Shown: one piece after another, positions 1-6,026 of the stretch
How the letters are laid out: each line of letters starts with the position of its first letter
Numbering within the stretch: position 1 is the stretch's first letter
Assembly: GCA_021775655.1 (NCBI GenBank)
Contig: JAJFHK010000291.1
Span: 1-8,855, forward strand
From: Filomicrobium sp.
GTDB taxonomy: Bacteria; Pseudomonadota; Alphaproteobacteria; Rhizobiales; Hyphomicrobiaceae
Reading direction: 5' to 3'
Length of the DNA: 8,855 nucleotides
Program-made: the position numbers and the translations under genes
Notes under the pieces: model-generated
Database searches by the model: none
Seen by the model: the letters and a program-made list of their open reading frames with translations, nothing else
What the model was told of the DNA's origin: nothing

Positions 1-30
1 GGGTACGTCAGTAACGGTTACCGACCGCGG

Positions 31-58
31 ATTGTACCTTCGCGGCGGCGCCTGTCAA
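31..58 (-). promoter_or_regulatory. sigma70-type promoter reading leftward
   Basis: On the minus strand, a perfect -35 hexamer TTGACA (53-58) is followed after 16 bases by TACAAT (31-36), one base off the TATAAT consensus. Transcription would start near position 24 and leave the window. This is the best-matching promoter in the window by eye. It implies a divergently transcribed gene to the left whose untranslated leader begins here. Confidence 0.5.
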
Positions 59-92
59 AACAATGACGCGTTTAAGCGGGCTTTTGTTGGGG

Positions 93-122
93 CCGGAAAT
101 TCGGCGTTCGCCGTACTTCCGG
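93..122. repeat. two-tier inverted repeat
   Basis: CCGGAA (93-98) is the exact reverse complement of TTCCGG (117-122). Nested inside, CGGC (102-105) pairs with GCCG (110-113) around a four-base GTTC loop. The two stems are separated by symmetric three-base segments, ATT and TAC. It lies upstream of the leftward promoter's -35 element and far upstream of the amidase. It could be an operator for a dimeric regulator or a hairpin in a transcript entering from the left. It has no T-tract, so it is not a typical terminator. Confidence 0.45.
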
Positions 123-243
123 ACACATCGGGATATCCAGCCACTTTTTTGTTTAAGTGCTTGGCGGCGGACATGCAAGTCTCACACAAGTCGATTGTGG
201 ACCGTGAAGGTTTGCTTGACTCTACGATCATCACGGATGGGCA

Positions 244-259
244 TTAACAAGTGGTTAAC
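244..259. promoter_or_regulatory. CtrA-like binding box
   Basis: TTAACAAGTGGTTAAC matches the CtrA consensus TTAA-N7-TTAAC at every defined base. It is also a dyad (TTAAC / GTTAA with a five-base centre), so it reads as TTAA-N7-TTAA on either strand. CtrA is the cell-cycle response regulator of Alphaproteobacteria. The box lies about 150 bases upstream of the amidase start and about 220 bases upstream of the predicted leftward start site. A GACTC sequence, a target of the CcrM-type GANTC methylase, lies at 218-222. The match is seen directly; binding is inferred. Confidence 0.5.
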
Positions 260-272
260 GCGGGTGCGGGAC

Positions 273-302
273 TGGCACAACAGGGCTGTAACAGAGTATC
301 AT
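273..302 (+). promoter_or_regulatory. possible promoter for the amidase gene
   Basis: TGGCAC (273-278) and TATCAT (297-302) are separated by 18 bases. The -10 element is a fair match, while the -35 is weak. It would give a leader of about 100 bases before the amidase start and lies just downstream of the CtrA-like box. Its main support is its position. Confidence 0.25.
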
Positions 303-411
303 GGGCCCGTGGGGAGGCTGGCGAGTTCGTGTGGTGGGAGCCGCTTCGGGGTATTGGACCGGTGCGGTTTGAATTTGTGACAGGGGTGACTTCGAAGCTT
401 TGGGGACTGGA

Positions 412-1653
412 GTGGGCGGCATTTCGACCGGCATTGTTGCGCTGATCAGAGGGGGGGCCCTGGTTGGATCAGTGGTCATTGGCAGTGCGCTGCCGGTGCA
501 AGCGGCTGTTATAGCGACTGATTCGGAAGTCTCAGGCGACAATGACCGCACGGATTTCACGATGACACTGTCGGAAGGGGTGACGGTTGAAGTCTTCACA
601 CTGGCCAATCCCTATAGAGTTATCCTCGACTTGCCCGATGTGACCTTCAGACTGCCCAAGAAGGCAGGGCAGAAGGGGAACGGGCTAATCAGTGCCTACC
701 GGTACGGGTTATTTGCGGCTCGCAAGGCTCGTGTTGTTATCGACACAGTGTCACCGGTTAGTATCGAAAAGGCGGTGATGTCGCCGGCCGGGGCGGGTGC
801 GGTCAAATTGCAGCTCTCGTTGGTGGCAATCGATGCGGCAAGTTTTGGTGCCGGCACCGGTGCCAGTCGGGCTTCGGGCAGGGCGAAGCAATCTTCCAAG
901 AAGGCTACTGAATCTATTGCCGGGCGTGAGGCACGGCGCACCGGTCGGCCGGTGATCGTGATCGATCCGGGCCATGGCGGGGTCGATCCTGGAACTTTAG
1001 GTGCCAGCAATGTCTATGAGAAAGATGTTGTGCTGGCTGTTGCCCGTGAGTTTTTCAAGGAACTCAAGAAGTTAGACCGTTACGATGTGTCGATGACGCG
1101 CTCAGAGGATGTGTTCGTGTCTCTCGACGACAGACTTGAATTTTCTAGATCACGTTCGGCCGACCTGTTCTTGTCGCTGCACGCCGATGCAATCGCTGAC
1201 AAACGCTATGTGTCGCAGGTTCGGGGGGCCACGGTCTATACGCTGTCCGACCGTGCTTCAGACGAAGCGGCGCGGCGAATGGCCGAAAAAGAGAACAGCG
1301 CTGATGCAATTGCCGGTCTGCCGAGCTTAAAAGATGAAGAAGAAGGCGGGGTTCGCGACATTTTGATCGATCTCGTCAAACGCGAGACGGCAAATTTTTC
1401 CATGGATCTGTCGAATTCACTCGTTGGTCGCCTCAAAAAAAGCACTCGCTTATCCAGAAAGCCTCAGCGAGCCGCTGCTTTTAAGGTTTTGCGGCAAACC
1501 GGAACCCCTTCGGTTCTGGTCGAACTGGGTTACCTCAGCAACGAGGACGACGAAAAACGGCTTAAATCCTCCGCCTGGCGTCAGAAAGTAGCGAAGTCTT
1601 TGGCCAAGGCGGTTGGCAGCTACTTCGACCGGCGTACGGCGCTGGCCCGTTAG
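412..1653 (+). CDS. amiC: N-acetylmuramoyl-L-alanine amidase, AMIN + Amidase_3 (AmiC-like)
   Basis: This periplasmic zinc hydrolase cuts the bond between MurNAc and L-alanine in peptidoglycan, which is needed for cell separation. The protein has 413 residues from GTG 412. A signal peptide covers about residues 1-31, with Arg13, a hydrophobic run and a VQA|A cleavage site. The AMIN domain (about 35-141), which targets peptidoglycan, is followed by a Ser/Lys/Arg-rich linker. Amidase_3 starts near 180 with zinc ligands His188 (in DPGHGG), Glu203 (in YEKDV) and His257 (in SLHAD), and catalytic Glu371 (in VELGYLSN). The helical stretch around DILIDLVKRETANFS, between His257 and Glu371, matches the autoinhibitory insert of division amidases, so activation by a LytM-type (EnvC/NlpD-like) partner is likely. 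GTG 412 is chosen because GGGGA lies five bases upstream; TTG 400 would add four residues. mrcA follows on the same strand. Confidence 0.93.
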   Translation: MGGISTGIVALIRGGALVGSVVIGSALPVQAAVIATDSEVSGDNDRTDFTMTLSEGVTVEVFTLANPYRVILDLPDVTFRLPKKAGQKGNGLISAYRYGLFAARKARVVIDTVSPVSIEKAVMSPAGAGAVKLQLSLVAIDAASFGAGTGASRASGRAKQSSKKATESIAGREARRTGRPVIVIDPGHGGVDPGTLGASNVYEKDVVLAVAREFFKELKKLDRYDVSMTRSEDVFVSLDDRLEFSRSRSADLFLSLHADAIADKRYVSQVRGATVYTLSDRASDEAARRMAEKENSADAIAGLPSLKDEEEGGVRDILIDLVKRETANFSMDLSNSLVGRLKKSTRLSRKPQRAAAFKVLRQTGTPSVLVELGYLSNEDDEKRLKSSAWRQKVAKSLAKAVGSYFDRRTALAR

Positions 1654-1661
1654 CCGCGATT

Positions 1662-1693
1662 CCCACTAGCTGCAATTACTGCGGGCTAGCGGG
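1662..1693 (+). repeat. imperfect hairpin just after the amidase stop codon
   Basis: CCC-A-CTAGC-T-GCA pairs with TGC-GG-GCTAG-C-GGG around an ATTAC loop. This gives stems of 3, 5 and 3 base pairs separated by an A/C mismatch and a small T/GG internal loop. It begins eight bases after the amidase stop codon. No T-run follows, so it is unlikely to be an efficient intrinsic terminator; it could protect the 3' end of the message or mark a processing point. Confidence 0.4.
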
Positions 1694-1722
1694 ATGCGTG
1701 AGCAGAATAAGTCAGAGTTGTC

Positions 1723-1742
1723 CAATCCTGGAGGTGGGATTG
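1723..1742 (+). repeat. hairpin with a Shine-Dalgarno-like loop
   Basis: CAATCC (1723-1728) pairs perfectly with GGATTG (1737-1742). The eight-base loop TGGAGGTG contains GGAGGT, a near-perfect ribosome binding site, six bases before GTG 1742. The first base of that GTG is inside the stem. If the small ORF is real, this hairpin could modulate its translation. Confidence 0.4.
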
Positions 1743-1897
1743 TGCGGAAGTGTACTGAAAACGACTGTTGCAAGGCGGTACCTCAGCCGCGAGATTGGCT
1801 GAGAATTCCATCCGAATTAACGAAAGCTCCTGAAACGATTGTTATTTCATGGGCGACAAGGTGCGACGACGTGATGCCACATTGCCGGCTAAGTTAG
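1742..1897 (+). CDS. possible small ORF, Cys-rich, 51 residues
   Basis: This open frame starts at GTG 1742, six bases after GGAGGT (1730-1735), a stronger ribosome binding site than that of mrcA, and ends at TAG 1895-1897. The predicted 51-residue product contains five cysteines (KCTENDCCKA near the start, TRCDD and PHCRLS near the end) and no membrane segment. I recognise no family. It ends 85 bases before mrcA. It may be a leader peptide or a chance frame behind a purine-rich stretch; the ribosome binding site is the only positive evidence. Confidence 0.25.
   Translation: MRKCTENDCCKAVPQPRDWLRIPSELTKAPETIVISWATRCDDVMPHCRLS
1782..1803 (+). repeat. perfect 7-bp hairpin upstream of mrcA
   Basis: CTCAGCC (1782-1788) is the exact reverse complement of GGCTGAG (1797-1803), with an eight-base loop GCGAGATT that a G-U pair could shorten. 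The following bases are AATTCCATCC, not a T-run, so it is not a standard terminator. It lies inside the possible small ORF at 1742-1897. Confidence 0.4.
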
Positions 1898-1983
1898 CAA
1901 AGGGCATGTGGGCGCGGGTTGCAGCGCAGCAAAAATTGCCGCCACCACGAACTATGAGACCCGTCATCCGGGCCGAGGGCTGA
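1849..1983 (+). CDS. possible upstream ORF coupled to mrcA, 44 residues
   Basis: ATG 1849 opens a 44-codon frame that closes with TGA 1981-1983. That TGA overlaps the mrcA start as TGATG, the classic arrangement for translational coupling. The predicted peptide is very basic (KVRRR near the start) and has no recognised domain. It lacks a clear Shine-Dalgarno sequence, though the internal ATG 1906 has AAGGG just upstream. The overlap is seen directly; translation is inferred and may be coincidental. Confidence 0.22.
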   Translation: MGDKVRRRDATLPAKLAKGMWARVAAQQKLPPPRTMRPVIRAEG

Positions 1984-4544
1984 TGAGAGCGCCGATTATT
2001 CCACCGCCGAAGCCGCCGAGAAAGCCCAAAAAGCGTCGGCAGCGCAGCATGTTGCTGAGCCTGCTCGGGTTTGGCTTTGCCGCATCGGTTGTGATCTTCG
2101 TGGTCGGATCGGCGGTCGCTGGCTATATGCTGATGCGCGCCTCCGAAGACCTGCCGAACTATGAAAAGCTTGCCGAATACCAGCCGCCGGTTATGACGCG
2201 TATTCATGCCAATGACGGTTCGCTTATCGCCGAATATGCGCGTGAGCGGCGGATCTTCGTGCCGATCAATACGGTTCCGAAGGTTGTCATCGAAGCATTT
2301 TTGTCGGCCGAAGACAGCCGGTTCTACGAACACGGCGGGCTTGATTTTCAAGGTATCGCACGCGCCGTCATCAAGATCGTTTCAGATAAGGTACAGGGGC
2401 GCAGATCGCGTGTCCAAGGTGCTTCGACGATCACTCAGCAGGTGGCGAAGAACTTCCTATTGACCAGCGACCGAACTCTCGATCGCAAGCTCAAGGAAGC
2501 GATCCTGGCAATCCGCATTGAGCGGACATTCTCTAAAGATAAGATCCTCGAACTTTACCTCAACGAAATCTACCTGGGGATCGGTTCGTACGGGGTTGCA
2601 GCTGCGAGCCTCAACTATTTCAGCAAGGAGCTGAAGGATCTGACGATCGAAGAGGCTGCATATCTGGCAGCCTTGCCGAAAGCGCCCAATAACTATCATC
2701 CGATAAAACACACTGAGAAAGCACTTGCCCGACGCAATTGGATCATCGGGCAGATGTATGACAACGGCTTTATTACGAAGGAAGTGGCCGAGGACGCGCG
2801 TGCGAAATCGCTTGAAGTCAAATTGCGCCGGTTTGGCGCGCAAACGTTTGCTGCCGACTTTTTTGCCGAGGAAGTGCGCAGGGCACTGCTTGCTCAATAC
2901 GGTGAGGGCGACCTGTACGGTGGCGGCATGTCAGTCAGAACAACACTGCATCCGAAATACCAGCGATATGCGCGCAAGGCCCTGATAGATGGCCTCGTGC
3001 GATTCGATCGGCGCAAAGGTTGGCGTGGGCCGATCAGCAAGATTGATATTGCTGGTGATTGGGGCGTACCGCTGGCTCAGGCGGAAGCACCAGGCGATCT
3101 GCAACCTTGGCGACTCGGCGTCGTCTTGAGTGCGGATGAGCAAGAGGCCGTCGTCGGCTTGAAGCCGCGAAATTCTCCTGGCGGGCAGCTTGAAGAGAAG
3201 CGCGAAGCCGTGCGGCTCGGCCTCAAGCAGGTTGAATGGGCAAAACCGGTGGACGGTGGATCGAAACCGAAGTCGGTTGGGGAAGTACTGGCTGCCGGCG
3301 ATGTTGTTTTCGTTGCACCTGACGATCCGCTTGACCCTACCGGTGTCTGGTCGCTTATGCAGATTCCCGAAGTTGGCGGCGGTATCGTTGCCATGGACCC
3401 GCACACGGGGCGCGTTTTGGCGAGCGTTGGAGGTTTGTCATTCGATCTCAGCCAGTTTGACCGCGCGATACAGGCCAAGCGCCAACCAGGATCCTCATTC
3501 AAGCCGATCGTCTACACAGCAGCGCTGGACAACGGCTACAAGCCGACATCGATCGTGCTTGACGCGCCGATCGAGATCGAACAGGGGCCGGGCCAGGATG
3601 TCTGGAAGCCTGAGAACTACAACAAGGATAAATCGTACGGGCCGACAACGCTTCGCATCGGCATTGAAAAATCGCGTAACCAGATGACCGTGCGATTGGC
3701 TCAGGACATGGGCATGCCGTTGATCACCGAGTATGCCAAGAGGTTTGGGATTTATGATGACCTGCTGCCGGTTTTGTCGATGTCACTGGGAGCTGGTGAA
3801 ACAACGCTTTTGCGTATGGCGACCGCTTACGCAGTCCTGGCAAATGGCGGAAAGCGCGTTTATCCGACCCTGATCGACCGCATCCAGGACCGCTGGGGGC
3901 ATACGATCTGGCGGCATGATCAGCGGCCGTGCGAGGGCTGTAAGGCAACCGAATGGCAAAATCAGCCGGAGCCTGATGTTCCCGACGACCGCAAACAGAT
4001 TATCGACCCGCACTCGTCTTATCAGATGACGTCCATTCTGCAGGGTGTTGTGGAGCGGGGAACGGGGCGGAGCTTGAAGAAGCTTGGCATTCCGCTGGCT
4101 GGCAAGACAGGTACAACGAACGAAGAAAAGGATGCTTGGTTTGTTGGCTATTCGCCTGACCTCGTCGTCGGTGTTTTTGTTGGCTACGATACACCCAGGC
4201 CTATGGGTAAGGGCATGACCGGTGGGCAGTTGGCAGCGCCAATTTTCGGAGACTTCTTGAAAATGGCTCTTAAGGGCAAGCCGATTACACCGTTCAGGCA
4301 GCCGCCAGGGATAACCCTTGCAAGGGTCAACCTCAAGACGGGATTGAGGGCCGCACCAGGCGACAAACAGGCCATAATGGAAGCCTTCAAACCCTATGAA
4401 GAACCCGACGATGCTTATTCCATGGTCGGCGTTGGCGGAGATGATGAAAACATCGATGCGTATTCACCAGGCGCATCGGCGAGCAGCGCCGATCGGCGGC
4501 CCCCTCCGCGCAATTATGGCGGCGGCGGCGGCGGACTTTGGTAG
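1983..4544 (+). CDS. mrcA: penicillin-binding protein 1A, bifunctional class A PBP
   Basis: This inner-membrane enzyme polymerises glycan strands from lipid II and cross-links the peptides in the periplasm. The predicted protein has 853 residues, a normal PBP1A length. A short cytoplasmic Pro/Lys/Arg-rich tail (1-21) precedes one membrane anchor (about 22-48). The GT51 transglycosylase domain has catalytic Glu110 in EDSRFYEHGG, GASTITQQ at 146-153, and Glu172 in RKLKEA. An OB-like domain links it to the transpeptidase, which has SSFK (nucleophile Ser504, Lys507), SRN (564-566) and KTGT (Lys708). The tail ends in a Pro- and Gly-rich stretch, encoded partly by five GGC repeats at 4518-4532. ATG 1983 is preferred because it gives a basic tail directly before the anchor; GTG 1908 is in frame, adds 25 unlikely residues, but has AAAGGG nearby. 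It cooperates functionally with the amidase upstream. Confidence 0.96.
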   Translation: MRAPIIPPPKPPRKPKKRRQRSMLLSLLGFGFAASVVIFVVGSAVAGYMLMRASEDLPNYEKLAEYQPPVMTRIHANDGSLIAEYARERRIFVPINTVPKVVIEAFLSAEDSRFYEHGGLDFQGIARAVIKIVSDKVQGRRSRVQGASTITQQVAKNFLLTSDRTLDRKLKEAILAIRIERTFSKDKILELYLNEIYLGIGSYGVAAASLNYFSKELKDLTIEEAAYLAALPKAPNNYHPIKHTEKALARRNWIIGQMYDNGFITKEVAEDARAKSLEVKLRRFGAQTFAADFFAEEVRRALLAQYGEGDLYGGGMSVRTTLHPKYQRYARKALIDGLVRFDRRKGWRGPISKIDIAGDWGVPLAQAEAPGDLQPWRLGVVLSADEQEAVVGLKPRNSPGGQLEEKREAVRLGLKQVEWAKPVDGGSKPKSVGEVLAAGDVVFVAPDDPLDPTGVWSLMQIPEVGGGIVAMDPHTGRVLASVGGLSFDLSQFDRAIQAKRQPGSSFKPIVYTAALDNGYKPTSIVLDAPIEIEQGPGQDVWKPENYNKDKSYGPTTLRIGIEKSRNQMTVRLAQDMGMPLITEYAKRFGIYDDLLPVLSMSLGAGETTLLRMATAYAVLANGGKRVYPTLIDRIQDRWGHTIWRHDQRPCEGCKATEWQNQPEPDVPDDRKQIIDPHSSYQMTSILQGVVERGTGRSLKKLGIPLAGKTGTTNEEKDAWFVGYSPDLVVGVFVGYDTPRPMGKGMTGGQLAAPIFGDFLKMALKGKPITPFRQPPGITLARVNLKTGLRAAPGDKQAIMEAFKPYEEPDDAYSMVGVGGDDENIDAYSPGASASSADRRPPPRNYGGGGGGLW

Positions 4545-4606
4545 CAAGCAATTGGCCGCAGGGCCGGGTCGCCATATGGCTTCGTGAAGAAATTCAGCTT
4601 CTTTAC

Positions 4607-4624
4607 GGCGGCAAAATTTCCGCC
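4607..4624 (+). terminator. weak intrinsic-terminator-like hairpin after mrcA
   Basis: GGCGG (4607-4611) pairs with CCGCC (4620-4624) around an eight-base loop, followed by the broken T-run CTTTCGTTT. It sits 62 bases after the mrcA stop codon and just before the predicted prfB promoter, the right place to end the mrcA transcript. The five-base-pair stem and interrupted T-tract make it weak. Confidence 0.3.
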
Positions 4625-4630
4625 CTTTCG

Positions 4631-4659
4631 TTTACAAGCCGGGGCTTCGAAACTATATC
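4631..4659 (+). promoter_or_regulatory. sigma70-type promoter for prfB
   Basis: TTTACA (4631-4636) and TATATC (4654-4659) are separated by the optimal 17 bases. Transcription would start near 4666 and give a leader of roughly 105 bases before the prfB ATG. The promoter lies after the terminator-like hairpin, suggesting prfB is transcribed independently of mrcA. Confidence 0.45.
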
Positions 4660-4771
4660 GACGAGCTAATCACCCTACAGGGAACTTAACGGCCGCGATC
4701 GCCGCTTTATGCGCGTTCTTTCGAACAGCTAGGATCGTGGCCCCTCTTCAACTGCCCGCAAGGAGCCGCGC

Positions 4772-5900
4772 ATGCGCGCCGAGCCGCAAAAACACGTCGA
4801 TTCCATCAAGGAGGCGATGGCCCTCCTAAGGAGGCATCTTTGACTGGGATACGGCCAAAGCACGCCTGGAAGAATTGGACGCGCAGGCAGAAGATCCCGA
4901 TTTTTGGAGCGACCAGAAGAAGGCGCAAAAGGTTATGCGCGAGCGCCAGTCACTGGAACGCGCCATCAATAGCTATGAAAGCCTTGAGCGCGACCTTGAT
5001 GATTGCGTGACGCTGATCGAGCTGGGTGAAGCTGAAGGCGACGATGCGAGCATATCGGAGGGCGAAGAGCAGCTTGCTAAACTCGAGCAAGATGCGCAGC
5101 GCCGCTCGGTGCAGGCGCTTCTATCAGGCGAAGCCGATGGAAACGATGCGTTTGTCGAGGTTCACGCCGGCGCCGGTGGTACCGAAAGCCAGGACTGGGC
5201 ACAAATGCTGGCACGGATGTATTCACGGTGGGCGGAAAAGGCGGGCTACCGAGTCAGCCTTATTGAAGAGAGTGCTGGGGAAGAGGCCGGAATCAAATCG
5301 GCAACGTTGGAGATCAAAGGCGAAGACGCCTACGGCTGGCTGAAGACGGAATCGGGGGTACACCGGCTGGTGCGCATCTCACCTTACGATTCCAACGCGC
5401 GCCGGCATACAAGCTTTGCTTCGGTATGGGTGTTTCCGGTCATCGACGACAATATCGAGATTGAGGTCAATGAAAGTGAGTGCCGGATAGATACCTACCG
5501 GGCATCAGGTGCTGGCGGCCAGCACGTCAATACGACTGACTCGGCAGTGCGTATCACCCACATTCCGACAGGAATTGCTGTCGCAAGCCAACAAGAGCGT
5601 TCGCAGATCAAGAACCGGGCGATAGCGTGGGGTATGCTGAAGTCGCGGCTTTATGAATTGGAGCTTAAAAAGCGCGAGGAGAAAGCCAACGCGGAGGCAG
5701 CCTCGAAAACCGAGATCGGCTGGGGGCATCAGATCCGCTCCTATGTCCTGCAACCCTATCAGATGGTCAAGGATTTGCGGACTGGTTCACAAAGCACGGA
5801 TCCACAAGGCGTGCTTGACGGTGATATCGATCAATTCATCGAAGCGGCCCTTGCACAGCGCGTAACGGGGGCGACGGTCGAAATCGAGGATGTGGAGTAA
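4772..5900 (+). CDS. prfB: peptide chain release factor 2 (RF2), made by programmed +1 frameshift
   Basis: RF2 recognises UGA and UAA in the ribosomal A site and triggers release of the finished protein. Translation starts at ATG 4772, six bases after AGGAG, and runs 23 codons to CTT 4838-4840. The next in-frame codon is TGA (4841-4843). Slipping forward one base continues in the frame beginning GAC 4842 and ends at TAA 5898-5900, giving 375 residues, the normal RF2 length. The joined N-terminus ([19 protein letters not shown]) matches RF2 with no gap. The codon-recognition motif reads SPY (203-205) rather than SPF, followed by [10 protein letters not shown]. The catalytic GGQ is at 248-250, in [12 protein letters not shown] gene model starting at TTG 4875 would miss the frameshift and the first 34 residues. 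Expression should be autoregulated through the UGA. Confidence 0.96.
4827..4844 (+). promoter_or_regulatory. prfB +1 programmed frameshift signal
   Basis: TAAGGAGG (4827-4834) is an internal Shine-Dalgarno sequence that fits the 16S rRNA tail better than the E. coli AGGGGG. It is followed by the three-base spacer CAT, the slippery codon CTT and TGA-C. Spacing and slip codon are the same as in E. coli prfB (CTT TGA C). The UGA-C context is a poor terminator, which favours slipping when RF2 is scarce. Confidence 0.95.
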
Positions 5901-5962
5901 GGGACGTTATTGGGCCAGAAATTGGGGGTGTCAGGCTGCTTCATTACGCTGGAGGCGGAGTG

Positions 5963-5991
5963 TTGAGCTAAAGCGGCATATGCGCCTAGAC
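5963..5991 (+). promoter_or_regulatory. possible promoter for the cyclic-nucleotide-binding gene
   Basis: TTGAGC (5963-5968) and CTAGAC (5986-5991) are 17 bases apart. The -35 is fair and the -10 is poor. The start would fall near 5998, leaving a short leader before ATG 6027. The 126-base gap after prfB shows no clear terminator, so read-through from prfB is equally possible. Confidence 0.2.
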
Positions 5992-6026
5992 TTGACTTAG
6001 TCCACCGTAACGCCTGGGTGAGCCGC

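Larger units (their letters stand above)
1..411. other. intergenic control region upstream of the amidase gene
   Basis: No convincing gene lies here. Short open frames on both strands have no ribosome binding site and no recognisable protein family. The region looks like a divergent control region. It contains a leftward promoter (31-58), an inverted repeat (93-122), a GACTC site (218-222), a TTAA-N7-TTAAC box (244-259) and a weak rightward promoter (273-302). The gene controlled to the left is outside the window. In Rhizobiales I recall RNase E (rne) next to this amidase gene, so rne is a guess, not something seen. Confidence 0.6.
1654..1982 (+). other. structured spacer between amidase and mrcA
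   Basis: This 329-base gap has no recognised gene. It contains three hairpins in a row (1662-1693, 1723-1742, 1782-1803) and two overlapping small open frames (1742-1897 and 1849-1983). I see no T-tract terminator and no strong promoter, so whether mrcA is read through from the amidase promoter or has its own promoter cannot be decided by eye. Confidence 0.5.

Noticed and set aside
273..288. TGGCAC as a sigma54 promoter
   Set aside because: The sigma54 consensus needs TTGC five bases after TGGCAC. Here the sequence is GGCT, so the match fails.
32..445. Open frames of 64-105 codons on the plus strand in the upstream region
   Set aside because: They overlap each other in different frames, lack ribosome binding sites, look like no family, and cover promoter-like DNA. 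They fit chance open frames in GC-rich sequence.
1842..2351. 169-codon minus-strand frame opposite the mrcA start
   Set aside because: It lies mostly antisense to the conserved transglycosylase domain and its product has the Arg/His/Pro-rich look of an antisense shadow.
2931..3502. Minus-strand frames of 141-157 codons inside mrcA
   Set aside because: mrcA is intact here with recognisable OB and transpeptidase sequence; the antisense frames have no family features or start signals.
4518..4535. GGC trinucleotide run as a phase-variable repeat
   Set aside because: Five GGC units plus GGA encode a short glycine run at the PBP1A C-terminus. The tract is short and length changes would stay in frame, so switching is unlikely.
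4587..4603. AAGAA ... TTCTT short hairpin after mrcA
   Set aside because: Only five A-T-rich pairs apart from one G-C, with a seven-base loop; too unstable to call a terminator.
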